64,000 nt of DNA from Microbacteriaceae bacterium VKM Ac-2854 (GTDB lineage: Bacteria > Actinomycetota > Actinomycetes > Actinomycetales > Microbacteriaceae): contig JABMLH010000002.1 of the NCBI GenBank assembly GCA_013205085.1, positions 623,425 through 687,424 on the forward strand. The letters are read 5' to 3'. The position numbers and the translations under genes were made by a program. Positions 27,170-36,839 of the stretch are shown one piece after another. Numbering within the stretch: the first letter of the stretch is position 1; every line of letters starts with the position of its first letter. The notes under the pieces are model-generated. The model saw only the letters and a program-made list of their open reading frames with translations, made no database searches and was not told where the DNA came from.

Positions 27170-28654
27170 CTAGGCCGCCGCGGGTCCGACGGCGGGCTCG
27201 GCGACGGCGTCGGGGCGGGCGCCCTTCTTGTCGGTGCCGTAGTAGCTCGTGTAGTAGTAGCCGTAGCCGCGGCCCAGCTGTCCGCGCGGGGGAACGCGGT
27301 TCAGGATGACGCCGAGCGTGTGACCGGACACGCGTTCCAGGTTCTGGATCGCCTTGCCGAGCTCGTCCGTGGTGGTCTTGCCTGCCGAGATGACGACCAG
27401 GGCGCCGTCGGTGCGAGCGGTGAGGATCGCGCCGTCGGTGACGGGCAGCAGCGGCGGGGCGTCCACGATCACGATCGCCTCGCGGGCGATCTCGTGCAGC
27501 AGGATGTCCATACCGTTCGAGCCGAGCAGCTCGGACGGGTTCGGCGGGATCGAGCCGGCGCCGAGGATCCACAGGTTCCCCGAGGGGCCCCACGGCTGCA
27601 GCACGTCCTGCAGCTCGGCCTTGCCGATCAGCAGGTCGGTCAGGCCGACGCCGGGCACCAGGCCGAAGGCCTTCGCCACGGTGGGCTTGCGGAGGTCGCC
27701 GTCGACGACGACCGTGCGCTGACCGGAGGCGGCCAGGGTCACCGCGAGGTTCGCCGTGACCGTGGACTTACCGTCGGCGGGCAGCGGGCTCGTGACGACG
27801 ATGATGCGGGGCGGGCTGTCCACGTTCATGAACTGGAGGTTGGTGCGCAGCTCACGCAGCGACTCCGCGAGCGCGTGCCGACCGTCCGAGGAGACGTAGT
27901 CGGTGGTGTCCGCCTCCGGCACGATGCGGTTGTCGGCGGTGAGGCGCTTGTCGATCGGCAGGGTACCGACGACCGGGAGGTCGAACAGGCGCTCGACCAT
28001 CTCAGCGGTGCGGATGCGGCGGTCGAGGGTGCTGCGCACGAAGGCGTAGATCAGACCGACGACGAGGCCCACGAGGGCGCCGATGCCGAGCACGAGGCGG
28101 ATGTTCGGGTAGACGGGCGAGGTGGGGATGGCGGCCGCCTGCACGGTCTGCAGGGTCACGCCCGCAGCGCTCGTGGTGGTCTCGGTCGCTGAGCCGTCGA
28201 CGTTGCCGCTGTCGATCTGCTGGATGCGGGTCGCGAGCGCGGTGACCCAGGCGTCGGCGAGCGTCTGCGCGCCCTCACCGGTCGAGGCGCGGGCCGAGAC
28301 CGTGAGCACGGCGCTGTCGGCCTCGGAGGTGATCGTCACGTTGCGGATCAGCGACGACGGGCTGGCGTCCAGACCGAGGTTCTGGATCACGATGCTCGCG
28401 ACGTCGCGCGAGTTGGCGATCGGCAGGTAGGCGGCGACCTTGGACTTGGCCAGGGAGTCGGCGACCTGCTGCGCGTACACGGCGTTGTCGCCGCCCGCGC
28501 TGGCCTGGATGGTCACGATGCCCTGCGAGTCCGCCTGATAGACGGCCTTCTGGGTCAGCGACCAACCGAATGCCACGATGGTGCCCAGCAGGATCGCCGC
28601 GACGATGGCCAGCCAGTGATCGCGGAGAAGTCGGAGGACGTCTCTAAGTTCCAC
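27170..28654 (-). CDS. polysaccharide biosynthesis tyrosine autokinase (Wzz domain plus BY-kinase)
   Basis: 494 residues from GTG at 28654 with AGAGGAAAG upstream. N-terminal Wzz chain-length domain bounded by two membrane helices (about 15-35 and 175-200), then a cytoplasmic BY-kinase: Walker A SPLPADGKSTVT, A'-motif VVDGDLRKPT, Walker B VIVDAPPLLPV, and a C-terminal tyrosine cluster (YGYYYTSYYG). The fused actinobacterial/proteobacterial-type layout allows control of polysaccharide polymerisation. In the 106-base gap upstream a TTGACA (minus strand, 28705-28710) is present without an obvious -10. Confidence 0.95.
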   Translation of the reverse strand: MELRDVLRLLRDHWLAIVAAILLGTIVAFGWSLTQKAVYQADSQGIVTIQASAGGDNAVYAQQVADSLAKSKVAAYLPIANSRDVASIVIQNLGLDASPSSLIRNVTITSEADSAVLTVSARASTGEGAQTLADAWVTALATRIQQIDSGNVDGSATETTTSAAGVTLQTVQAAAIPTSPVYPNIRLVLGIGALVGLVVGLIYAFVRSTLDRRIRTAEMVERLFDLPVVGTLPIDKRLTADNRIVPEADTTDYVSSDGRHALAESLRELRTNLQFMNVDSPPRIIVVTSPLPADGKSTVTANLAVTLAASGQRTVVVDGDLRKPTVAKAFGLVPGVGLTDLLIGKAELQDVLQPWGPSGNLWILGAGSIPPNPSELLGSNGMDILLHEIAREAIVIVDAPPLLPVTDGAILTARTDGALVVISAGKTTTDELGKAIQNLERVSGHTLGVILNRVPPRGQLGRGYGYYYTSYYGTDKKGARPDAVAEPAVGPAAA

Positions 28655-28760
28655 GGTCGTTACTTTCCTCTACTGATTCGTCTCGGCAAGCGACTCTCAC
28701 TCGGTGTCAACCTTGGAATTGTCGCACACGCCGGTTTCGGGGATTTCTGTTGCCTGCGGC

Positions 28761-29957
28761 TCACGCCGTGGCCACGCTCTGCGCGGCCGGGACAGACTCG
28801 GACAACTCGACGACACCAGCAGCGGCGAGTTCGTACAGTGTCGCGCGCACGACGCTTTCCGCGTCGACCCCGTCAGGGGGATGACCGATCGCGTCGAGCA
28901 CGCTCTGGAGCACGGCGTCGATGCCGATCCAGTCGCGGGCGATATCCCAGATCAGCGGCCCGATCCCCGACAGTCGTACGACGGAGCCCGAGACGAACAG
29001 CAGCAGGTCGCCCTCCGCGCCGGCGATCGCGTCCTGCACGGCGGCGCGCCGCACGGCGGGGATCTCCGGCTCCGGCGTCTGCGCGCGATCCAGCTCGTGC
29101 CGGGGCAGCGGCTCGTAACCGCCGGGGGCGGCGGGAGCGGCGGAGAGCTCGAGCAGGCGCGCGACGAGCGGCGGCAGTGACTCCGCCTCCGAATAGACGA
29201 GGCGATGTACTCCCCCGCGTGCCTCGAACGTGGTCAGCAGTTCCAGCAGCGGGCGGTCGCGGACGGACAGGTAGGAGGTCTGCGGCACCAGCTCGCAGAT
29301 GGCGTCGATCGGGTCGACGCTTTCGATCCGGGCCTCGACGACGCCGTCGGCGCGATCGAGCAGCGCAACGGCCGCGAAGCTCAGGGGGGCGTCCGGCACC
29401 GGCAGCAGCTCGGCGGCGTCCGGCGCGAGCTGGCGCTTGGGCAGACCCGCCTCGTCCTGCTTCACCGAGAGGGGCTTCGGATAGGCGACGACCCCACCCT
29501 CGGCGTCGATCGCGACCGTCTCGTCGGTCACGTAGCCGTAGCTGCGGCCGAGCGTGCGCGCCGCGGTGGTCTTGCCGGTGCCCGAGGCCGCGACGAGGGC
29601 GAGGACGCGTCCGTCCGGCGAGGCGAGCCCGCACGCGTGCAGCATCAGCAAGGCGTTCTGCTGTTCACCGATGGCGCGCACCGTCAGGCTCGAGGTGAGC
29701 AGTTCCTCCAGGTGGGCGAGCGTGGAGCCGACGACCCGGAGGCTGTCCGCTGCGCTCTCGAACACCGAATCGCTCAGGAGCGCGTCGACCCCGATGCCCG
29801 CCGCGGACTCGCCGCCCAGCAGGCAGCGCCGCCAGGAGCCGCGGATGCGCTCGACGTCGTCCGCGGTGATCCGCTCATCGAAGCGGACGGTGAACGGGAT
29901 CGCGAGCACGGCGACCGTCATCACGTGCGTATCGATCACGCTGTCCCCCAGAAGCAT
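28761..29957 (-). CDS. HPr-kinase-like P-loop protein with C-terminal PqqD-like domain
   Basis: 398 residues. Central part resembles HprK-type serine kinases: LHACGLASPDGRVLALVAASGTGKTT (Walker A 125-130) followed by GYVTDETVAID and PKPLSVK, the same order as HprK/Scm-like proteins. The last about 90 residues (GDLLLFVSGSVVRLSGIGPLIWDI ...) resemble PqqD, a peptide- or cofactor-chaperone fold. A canonical HprK hexamer loop is not apparent. Proteins of this kind occur next to exopolysaccharide BY-kinases; the true substrate is unknown. Runs in the same direction as the kinase with a 106-base gap. Confidence 0.7.
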   Translation of the reverse strand: MLLGDSVIDTHVMTVAVLAIPFTVRFDERITADDVERIRGSWRRCLLGGESAAGIGVDALLSDSVFESAADSLRVVGSTLAHLEELLTSSLTVRAIGEQQNALLMLHACGLASPDGRVLALVAASGTGKTTAARTLGRSYGYVTDETVAIDAEGGVVAYPKPLSVKQDEAGLPKRQLAPDAAELLPVPDAPLSFAAVALLDRADGVVEARIESVDPIDAICELVPQTSYLSVRDRPLLELLTTFEARGGVHRLVYSEAESLPPLVARLLELSAAPAAPGGYEPLPRHELDRAQTPEPEIPAVRRAAVQDAIAGAEGDLLLFVSGSVVRLSGIGPLIWDIARDWIGIDAVLQSVLDAIGHPPDGVDAESVVRATLYELAAAGVVELSESVPAAQSVATA

Positions 29958-30177
29958 TCGATCACTCTAGCGGGACGCTCGACGCGACCGGGATTCGTCG
30001 GCGCAGGCGACGCGGATGCGCGCTTCGCCGTCGTCGCGCTCTCACGTGCCATGGTGCTCTCGGTCCTCGTCCCACCGCGAGGATCACGGCGTTCGGGTCC
30101 ACGATAACCAGTCGCACGTTTCGGCGACGTGACGGATACCCGCGCCGACCTCGCTTCTCGAACGGATGCGGCCGCGA

Positions 30178-30786
30178 TCACGCGCGCAGGCGACCGGCGC
30201 TCTCCTGCAGGTAGCAGGCGCCGCACAGGGATTCGTAGGTCACCGCGACGCCGTCGATGGCCACCTGGTCGCCGTCGAAGACGAAGCGACCGTCGATGAG
30301 CCGGCCGTTGAAGATCGCCTTGCGGCCGCAGCGGCAGATCGTCTTCAACTCCTCCAGGCTGTGCGCGATCTCCAGCAGACGGCGGCTGCCCGGGAAGGCG
30401 ACGGTGCGGAAGTCGGTGCGGATGCCGTAGGCGATCACCGGCACGCCCTCGAGGATCGCGATCCGCAGCAGTTGATCGATCTGCTCCTCCGGCAGGAACT
30501 GCGCCTCGTCCACGAGCAGACAACTGACGTCGCGGCCGCTCTCCTGAACGACGCGTGCACGGGCCCGCGCGAACACCGCGTGCGCGTCCTCGTCGGGAGC
30601 GAACAGCAGGTCGACCGCACGGGTCACGCCGAGGCGGGAGACGATCAGCTGCTCGCCCTTCGTGTCCACCGCCGGCTTCGCCAACAGCACCCGGTGCCCG
30701 CGCTCCTCGTAGTTGTACGCCGCCTGGAGCAACGAGGTGCTCTTGCCGCTGTTCATCGCTCCGTAGCGGAAGTACAGCTTGGCCAT
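30178..30786 (-). CDS. tdk: thymidine kinase
   Basis: 202 residues from ATG at 30786 (a TTG directly before it is unlikely). Type-II thymidine kinase: P-loop YGAMNSGKST, the catalytic DEAQFL (Glu), a zinc-binding set CRCGRKA plus CGACY, and the lasso YESLCG. Phosphorylates thymidine in salvage. It is encoded 8 bases downstream of the response-regulator gene, so co-transcribed with a two-component system, an odd pairing. The 29958-30177 gap holds no gene I can support. Confidence 0.95.
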   Translation of the reverse strand: MAKLYFRYGAMNSGKSTSLLQAAYNYEERGHRVLLAKPAVDTKGEQLIVSRLGVTRAVDLLFAPDEDAHAVFARARARVVQESGRDVSCLLVDEAQFLPEEQIDQLLRIAILEGVPVIAYGIRTDFRTVAFPGSRRLLEIAHSLEELKTICRCGRKAIFNGRLIDGRFVFDGDQVAIDGVAVTYESLCGACYLQESAGRLRA

Positions 30787-30793
30787 CAACGCC

Positions 30794-31528
30794 TCACTTC
30801 AGGAAGCCGTCTTCCGCCGCTCGGCGGATCAGGTCGGACTTCTTGCTCGCCGGTCGACCCGCCTTGGCGTACTTCTCGCGGACGCGGCGCAGATACGTCT
30901 TCACGGTCTCGTACTGCACGTTCATCTTCAGCGCGACGTCCGCCGTCGTCGCCCCGGCGACGTAGAGGCGCAGCGCCTCCAATTCGCCGGTGGAGAGCTT
31001 GGGTCGTTCCACCGCCGCGGTGCCGATCGGCAGGGGGCGCCACTGGGTCGCGGTGTCCCCCGCCGATCCGACGCCCATCGCCGCTCGCGCGTGATCCATC
31101 ACTTCGCGCATCGGCAACGATTTAACCAGGTACGCCGCCGCTCCGGCGCGGAGGGCGCGTTGACGATCGCGATCGTCGTCCACCGCGGAGAGCACCATCA
31201 CGGTGGCCCCCGCCGCGCGGCAGGTGCGGATGCGCGCCTCGATCGAGATCGGCTCGCGCAGCTGCAGATCCATGATGACCAGCTGCGTCGGGAAGGCGGT
31301 GCTGGTCACCAGATCCATCCAGGTACCGGCGCTGACGACGAGGTCGAAGTCGCGGGCGTTCGCGAAGATCCAGCTGCTCATGCTGTCCAGCAGCAGCTCG
31401 TGATCATCGAGCAGCGCCAAGCGGATCCGGGACGGATCCAGGGCGTCGACATCGGCGGCGGTGGGGAGGTTCAGGTGTGCATCGGCCGAACCAGCAGGCT
31501 CGGCATCACCGGTCGTTCGGGTGACCAT
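30794..31528 (-). CDS. NarL/FixJ-type response regulator
   Basis: 244 residues. Receiver domain with acidic pair in LALLDDHE and phosphoacceptor Asp87 in LVIMDLQL, Thr/Ser in VLSAVDD and Lys in YLVKSLP. Output is a LuxR-type helix-turn-helix (about 180-235): LSTGELEALRLYVAGATTADVALKMNVQYETVKTYLRRVR. An N-terminal extension of about 30 residues precedes the receiver. The start overlaps the end of the kinase-like gene by 23 bases, and the real sensor kinase is the next gene upstream. Confidence 0.92.
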   Translation of the reverse strand: MVTRTTGDAEPAGSADAHLNLPTAADVDALDPSRIRLALLDDHELLLDSMSSWIFANARDFDLVVSAGTWMDLVTSTAFPTQLVIMDLQLREPISIEARIRTCRAAGATVMVLSAVDDDRDRQRALRAGAAAYLVKSLPMREVMDHARAAMGVGSAGDTATQWRPLPIGTAAVERPKLSTGELEALRLYVAGATTADVALKMNVQYETVKTYLRRVREKYAKAGRPASKKSDLIRRAAEDGFLK

Positions 31529-32672
31529 AGGTCAACCTTAGCGTCAGCTGTTCGCTCGCTCTCGTGATCGCAACGGCGTCGAACGTGGCGTAGAGGACGC
31601 TGAGATACGGACGCAGCTCGGTGCGACCACGACGGTTGAAGACGCTCGACGCGACCCCGATCTCGATCGTCCGCCCGGATCCACTCGAGAAGGCGCGCAC
31701 CCGCAGTCCCGCATCCTCCGGGTGCGCTCCGCGGCGCAGCACCAGGATGACGTAGGCCATCAGCGCCGCCCGCGCCGTGCCCTCGACCTCGTCGACGATG
31801 CGTTCCGGATCCTGCACGATCGACTTCGGGTCGAAGCCCTGCTCCGCCGCGCCGCGCCACTCCCGAACCAGGACGTGATCCAGCCAGCTGCGATCGTTCT
31901 CGGCCACGATGATCCGGCGCACCACGTCCGCCACCGCGCGGGCGTTCCCGGAGTCGTCCTCCGCGATCGCATCCTTCTCCAGCAGCCGCCGGAAGAACGG
32001 CAGCATCTCGCGGTTCAGCACCCCGAGCACGTTCTCGTGCACGTCGGCGGCCAGCCGCTCGTGCTGATCGCCGGCGAAATCGCGCGCCTCGCGCCCCGCG
32101 CGTTCCCGCCATCCGGACACACTGCGGGCGTAGGAGCGGGCGTAGGCCGCGGCGCCGAGTGACGCGCCGAGTACCGGTGTGCCGACGACCATGCCCGCCA
32201 GCAGCATCCCGGCAACGCCGCTGCCGGTCGCCTCGGCCGTGATCACCCCGGACAGCACCACGGCCGCGGTGGCGACGGATCCGTAGGCCACCAGTTCACG
32301 ACCCGAGCGGTACGACGCGGTGGCCAAGAAGAACAGGGCCAGCGCGTACGGCGCCCACAGACTGGGCGCGGTCAACACGCGTTCGGCGGCGATGCCGGCC
32401 ACGGCGGAGGCGGTGGCCAGCACGAGAGCCACCGCGAACGCAGACCGGGCGAACGGCGCCCGCGAGGGATGGGCGTTGATCGCGACGAGCACCATCGAGG
32501 CGAGCAGCAGGAGGAAGGAGAGCGTGACGGTCAGCACCGGTCGGGCGTCGACGGCCGAGGCGATCGCGGAGATGAACGAGCCGACGACCGCGATCAGGGC
32601 GCAGAACAGCGCGACCGGCCAGGCGTCGAGTGCGCCGAGCGGATCCAGTTGCTGCGGGGTCTTCGCCGTCAC
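31506..32672 (-). CDS. membrane protein with degenerate histidine-kinase module
   Basis: 388 residues from GTG at 32672, overlapping the kinase stop (GTGA). Five to six membrane helices in the first 180 residues, then GDQHERLAADVHENVLGVLNREM, which resembles the dimerisation helix of NarX/DesK-type kinases (HExxxGxL) but in altered form. The C-terminal part keeps no recognisable N, G1 or G2 ATP-binding motif (VASSVFNRRGRTELRPYLS where GxG would be). It therefore looks like a kinase-derived partner that senses or regulates rather than phosphorylates. Function is inferred. Confidence 0.65.
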   Translation of the reverse strand: MTAKTPQQLDPLGALDAWPVALFCALIAVVGSFISAIASAVDARPVLTVTLSFLLLLASMVLVAINAHPSRAPFARSAFAVALVLATASAVAGIAAERVLTAPSLWAPYALALFFLATASYRSGRELVAYGSVATAAVVLSGVITAEATGSGVAGMLLAGMVVGTPVLGASLGAAAYARSYARSVSGWRERAGREARDFAGDQHERLAADVHENVLGVLNREMLPFFRRLLEKDAIAEDDSGNARAVADVVRRIIVAENDRSWLDHVLVREWRGAAEQGFDPKSIVQDPERIVDEVEGTARAALMAYVILVLRRGAHPEDAGLRVRAFSSGSGRTIEIGVASSVFNRRGRTELRPYLSVLYATFDAVAITRASEQLTLRLTYGHPNDR

Positions 32673-33907
32673 GGCAGCGGCTCCGGGGTCGGACCCACCG
32701 GCACGTCCACGCCCGCGTCGACCGGCACGGACATCACCACGGAGGTGCCGCCGCCGGGCGTGGACCAGATGTTGACCGAACCGCCGACGAGCTCGATCCG
32801 CCGCGTGATGGAGTGGCTGATGCCGAGTCGGTCCTGCGGGGTGCTGCCGGGGTCGAAGCCGACGCCGTCGTCGATCACCATCACCGTCACCGCGTTGCGC
32901 GCGGCGAGCAGGACGACCTCGGCGGAATCCGTGCCCGCGTGTTTGACGACGTTGACGAGAGCCTGCTTCGTGGCCAGAGCCAAAGCGTTCTCCTGCTCGA
33001 TGGTCACCCGCTCGACCGCACCGAGGTCGCCCGAGATCGTGACCTCGAACGCGTCGGTGCGCACATCGGCGATCGCCTCCCGCACCGGCGAGCCCTCCCA
33101 ACTCCCGACGGCCGGATCCAGCGCGTCCGCCTCGCCGGCGAGCCAGTGCCGGCCGATCAGCAACGCGATGTCGCGGGAGATCTGCGTGCGCGCGTGCTCG
33201 GTCAGCGCTCCGGGTTCAGCGGCCGAGATCGCCGCGAGGTGACCGAGCACCGTGTCGTGCATAAAGGCGGTGGCCTGCAGCTCCATCGAGCGCCGCACGC
33301 GCGACATCTCGTCCTCGCGGGTGGCCGTCTGCAGACTCACCTGCATCGAGCGGGCGATCCGATGGCTGCGGGCGGAGGCGTAGAGCACGCAGCCGGCGAG
33401 GAAGAAGGAGCCGAGCAGCACGAAGTCGACGCTGTACGCGCCGCCATCCACCGCGAGCACCACGATCCGGGTGCACTCGGCGACAACGAGGCCGGCGCAC
33501 ACCCAGAACACCGCGGGGCGCACGCGCTCCTGCGCGGCGCCGACCAGGATCACCGCCACCTCGATCAGGGTCAGGAAGTACCCGTTCGTGCCGACCTCCG
33601 CGTCGACCGTCGCCCCGAGGTACCCGACGATCGCGATGGCGCCGAGCGCGACGTAGATCGCGCTGATCAGATGATTCGGCCGCCACGTCGGGCGCGTGAG
33701 CAGCACCGACATCGCGAACAGCGCCGCCACCCCGACGAAGCCGGGCACGGCCGTACCGTAGATCCCGGAGCGCAGAGCGAGCGCGGTGGCCGCGGCCAGG
33801 ACGCAGACGCAGGCGAGCACCCGGCCCCCCGAGGCGACGGCGCGCGCGACGACGGAGGAGACCTCGTCCGTTGCCAGGACCTGCGACACTCGTACCCCCG
33901 CACGCAC
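32669..33907 (-). CDS. sensor histidine kinase (NarX/DesK-like)
   Basis: 412 residues. About six membrane helices in residues 28-190 with little extracytoplasmic sequence, so it probably senses something in or near the membrane. Phosphoacceptor His217 in AFMHDTVLGHL (HPK7-like dimerisation helix), N-box KQALVNVVKHAG, G1 DDGVGFD, and G2 GGGTSV. All catalytic motifs are present, unlike the neighbouring 31506-32672 protein. Cognate regulator is the NarL-type protein downstream. The 34 kb radical SAM gene lies 113 bases upstream. Confidence 0.92.
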   Translation of the reverse strand: MRAGVRVSQVLATDEVSSVVARAVASGGRVLACVCVLAAATALALRSGIYGTAVPGFVGVAALFAMSVLLTRPTWRPNHLISAIYVALGAIAIVGYLGATVDAEVGTNGYFLTLIEVAVILVGAAQERVRPAVFWVCAGLVVAECTRIVVLAVDGGAYSVDFVLLGSFFLAGCVLYASARSHRIARSMQVSLQTATREDEMSRVRRSMELQATAFMHDTVLGHLAAISAAEPGALTEHARTQISRDIALLIGRHWLAGEADALDPAVGSWEGSPVREAIADVRTDAFEVTISGDLGAVERVTIEQENALALATKQALVNVVKHAGTDSAEVVLLAARNAVTVMVIDDGVGFDPGSTPQDRLGISHSITRRIELVGGSVNIWSTPGGGTSVVMSVPVDAGVDVPVGPTPEPLP

Positions 33908-34019
33908 CGGATCGAAGCGGCTTCGGCCCGCCTCGGCAGCGTCATCCTCTGCGCAGAGGACTCAGGATCCGGTTCGGTCGGCTCCCGCTCACGCACCCTA
34001 ACACGGGGGCGGAAGGCGC

Positions 34020-35138
34020 TCAGAACAGCGTCGGCTGACCGAGCATCGTCAACCCGGCGGCCCGCCCCGCACCGAGCTCTTCGGCGATGATGCCGCCCTC
34101 GCGCACCGGTCGCCGCTCACCCTCGCCGTCGCGCAGCATGCCCAGTGCCGTCGAACGCACACCACCCGTGAGCGGATCCTCTTCGCCGCGGATCAGCCCG
34201 TGCGCGCGGATCAGCGGTTTGATCCGCTCCGCCAACCACTTCCGGTACTCCTGCGGAGCCTGCGCGTTCCGGCCCGGATACATCGCACGGTAGCGGTCGA
34301 GGTGCTCGGGGTGCTCCTGGGCCAGCCAGCGGAAGTACCACTCCTTGACTCCCGGCTTGAGGTGCAGCGCGGTGTACAGCACCGAGCTCGCCCCGGCGGC
34401 GCGGCAGGCACGCAGGGCTTCGTCGAGATGCGCTCGGGTATCGGTGAGGAAGGGCAGGATCGGCATCAGGAAGACGGAGCAGCTCAGGCCCGCCTCCCGT
34501 ACGGCGGTGACCGTGGCCAGCCGGGCCGCGGCGGTCGGTGCGCCCGGCTCGACGGACCGGCTCAGCTCGTCGTCGTAGACCGCGATCGAGACGGCGAGGT
34601 CGACGGGAACGTGCTCGGCGGCCTCGGCGAGCAGGCCGAGGTCGCGCCGCATCAGGCTGCCCTTCGTCAGGATGGACAACGGGGTGCCGGAGGCGGCGAG
34701 CGCGGCGATGATGCCCGGCATCAAGCGGTAGCGCCCCTCGGCGCGCTGATAGGGATCCGTGTTGGTGCCCAGCGCGACCGGATGCCGCTGCCAGCTCGGC
34801 CGCGCCAGCTCCCGCTCCAGCACCTCGGCGACGTTGACCTTGACCACGATCTGGGTGTCGAAGTCGCGGCCGGCGTCGAGATCGAGGTACTCGTGCGTCG
34901 GACGGGCGAAGCAGTAGGTGCACGCGTGGGTGCACCCTCGCATCGGATTGATGGTCCAGCCGAAGGGCATCTTCGACTGCCCGGGCACCTTGTTCAGCGC
35001 CGACTTCGCCAACACCTCGTAGAACGTGATGCCGTCGAACTCGGGCGTCCGCACGGTTCGCACGAGGTTGTTCAGCCGGGCCAAGCCGGGCAGCGCCTGC
35101 TCGTCCGTCGCCGCGATCTCTTGCCCGCTCCACCTCAT
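34020..35138 (-). CDS. Rv2578c-family radical SAM protein
   Basis: 372 residues. The iron-sulfur cluster cysteines are CTHACTYC at residues 69-76 (CxxxCxxC), followed by the SAM-binding ALGTNTDPYQ and SILTKGSL. This matches the Rv2578c/SplB-like subfamily widespread in actinobacteria. It has no tailored partner gene here; the reaction is unknown. Thirty-odd bases separate it from the ABC-F gene upstream. Confidence 0.87.
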   Translation of the reverse strand: MRWSGQEIAATDEQALPGLARLNNLVRTVRTPEFDGITFYEVLAKSALNKVPGQSKMPFGWTINPMRGCTHACTYCFARPTHEYLDLDAGRDFDTQIVVKVNVAEVLERELARPSWQRHPVALGTNTDPYQRAEGRYRLMPGIIAALAASGTPLSILTKGSLMRRDLGLLAEAAEHVPVDLAVSIAVYDDELSRSVEPGAPTAAARLATVTAVREAGLSCSVFLMPILPFLTDTRAHLDEALRACRAAGASSVLYTALHLKPGVKEWYFRWLAQEHPEHLDRYRAMYPGRNAQAPQEYRKWLAERIKPLIRAHGLIRGEEDPLTGGVRSTALGMLRDGEGERRPVREGGIIAEELGAGRAAGLTMLGQPTLF

Positions 35139-35159
35139 GCACCCATTAGAACACAGTTT

Positions 35160-36839
35160 CTAATTACCGGCGGGACTCCGCTCGATCCGACCATCGGCGA
35201 CCGCGAGGGTCGAGCCCGTCCAGCGCGCTCGAGTCCAGCGGTCATGGCTGGCCACGATCACGGCACCGGGGTAGCCGCCGAGCGCCTCCTCCAACTCGGT
35301 CGCCAGCGCGAGCGAGAGGTGGTTGCTCGGCTCGTCCAGCAGGAAGAGGTGCGGCGGCCGGGCGATCACCAGGGCCAGCGCGAGCCGACGCCGTTGGCCG
35401 ACGGACAGCGCGCCGATCGGTCGGTCCAGATCACGCGGGGCGATCAGCCCGAGCGAGTCCAGCGGCACGGCCTCGGCGCGCCGCTCCCCCAGCGTCCGCT
35501 CGTAACGTCGGCGCGGCGTGCTCTGCGGATCGGCGAAGACGACGTCCTGCTCGAGGAGGCCGATCCGGGTGCCGGGGCGGCGGCGGATCGAGCCGGCATC
35601 CGCTCGGAGCGCACCGGCCAGCACCGTGAGCAGGGTGGACTTGCCGGCACCGTTCGGGCCGGTCACGAGCATCCTCTCGTCGGGTTCGACCTGCAGTGTG
35701 TCGACCACGAGCCGAGAGCCGACGCGGACGTCGCTCAGCTGCAGCAGCGGCTCGTCGCCGCTCTGCGCGCCGAAGCCGTGCGGGAGCCCGGCGAATCGCA
35801 GCAGCTCGGGTGGAGCGCCGACGCGGGACGCGCTCAGCTCCGACAGCCGGCCGCGTGCGTTGCGCACCCGCCTGCTGAGCTGACCCTGCACCCGATTGCC
35901 GATGTTGCCGTACGACATCTTGTTGCGATCGGCCATCGCCTTGCCGTGACCGACCTCGCGGGCCGTGACGGCCACGGAGCGCTCGAGCTGCTCGAGCTCG
36001 AGTTCCTCCTCGCGATGGCGCAGCTGCCACCGCCGTCGTTCGGCGGCCTTCGCCTCGAGCGACGCCGTGTACACGCGGCCGCCGTCGCCGGCGCCGAACA
36101 CCGTCACGCCCGAGCCGCTCGCCGCGGGATCGAGATCGATCAGGCCGGTGGCGACCTCGTCGAGGAACGCCCGGTCGTGGCTGGCGAACAGGACGGGGCC
36201 GCGCCAGTCGCGCAGCTGCGCCGTCAGCAGCGCCACGGCGTCGTCGTCCAGGTGGTTGGTCGGCTCATCGAGCAGCAGCGCCTCCGGCCGGCCGAGCAGC
36301 AACGCCGCGAGCGCGACGCGCGAGCGCTGCCCGCCCGAGATCTCGCCGAGCGAGCGTCGCGGATCGATCGCCGCGACACCGAGACCCGCGACGAGAGCAT
36401 CGCGGCGGGTGTCGACCGACCAGACGTCGGCGGATTCGGCGGCGGCCAGCGCGCGTTCGTAGCGCGCATCCGCCTCGGCCGTGCCGTCGGACAGGCCGGC
36501 GGCGGCGTCCTCCAGTGCGCGCTCGATCGCGCGCACCTCGCCGAGTTCGCGCTCGAACACAGCATCGATGGTGTCGCTCGGATCGAACGGCGGCTCCTGC
36601 CAGAGTATGCCGGTGCGCCGCGGCCGGACGATCGAGCCGGAGTCGGGCTGCTCGACACCGGCGAGCAGGCGCAGCAGCGTCGATTTGCCCGCGCCGTTCT
36701 CGCCGATCAGGCCGACGCGCCGGCCCGGGGCGATCGTGAGATCAACGGCGGTGAGGACGGGGCGGCCGCCGTAGCCGTGCGAGACGCCGACGGCGCGCAG
36801 GTGGTCGCTGGTGGTGGTGGTGATCGGGGTCGCGGGCAC
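35160..36839 (-). CDS. ABC-F family ATPase (ribosome-protection type)
   Basis: 559 residues from GTG at 36839. Two ATP-binding cassettes with no membrane part: GENGAGKST near 46-54 and GPNGAGKST near 400, signature-type LGEISGGQRSRVAL and LSVGQRRRLALA, Walker B LLLDEPTNHLDD and FLLDEPSNHLS. The linker between cassettes is charged and helical (EAKAAERRRWQLRHREEELELEQLE). ABC-F proteins bind the ribosomal E site; some protect against macrolides, lincosamides or similar drugs and others act in translation. Spacing of the cassettes suits an antibiotic-resistance member, but drug specificity cannot be read. Confidence 0.9.
   Translation of the reverse strand: MPATPITTTTSDHLRAVGVSHGYGGRPVLTAVDLTIAPGRRVGLIGENGAGKSTLLRLLAGVEQPDSGSIVRPRRTGILWQEPPFDPSDTIDAVFERELGEVRAIERALEDAAAGLSDGTAEADARYERALAAAESADVWSVDTRRDALVAGLGVAAIDPRRSLGEISGGQRSRVALAALLLGRPEALLLDEPTNHLDDDAVALLTAQLRDWRGPVLFASHDRAFLDEVATGLIDLDPAASGSGVTVFGAGDGGRVYTASLEAKAAERRRWQLRHREEELELEQLERSVAVTAREVGHGKAMADRNKMSYGNIGNRVQGQLSRRVRNARGRLSELSASRVGAPPELLRFAGLPHGFGAQSGDEPLLQLSDVRVGSRLVVDTLQVEPDERMLVTGPNGAGKSTLLTVLAGALRADAGSIRRRPGTRIGLLEQDVVFADPQSTPRRRYERTLGERRAEAVPLDSLGLIAPRDLDRPIGALSVGQRRRLALALVIARPPHLFLLDEPSNHLSLALATELEEALGGYPGAVIVASHDRWTRARWTGSTLAVADGRIERSPAGN

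Noticed and set aside
29958-30177. Small minus-strand gene upstream of the HPr-kinase-like gene
   Set aside because: Only Arg-rich frames without a ribosome site or family resemblance.
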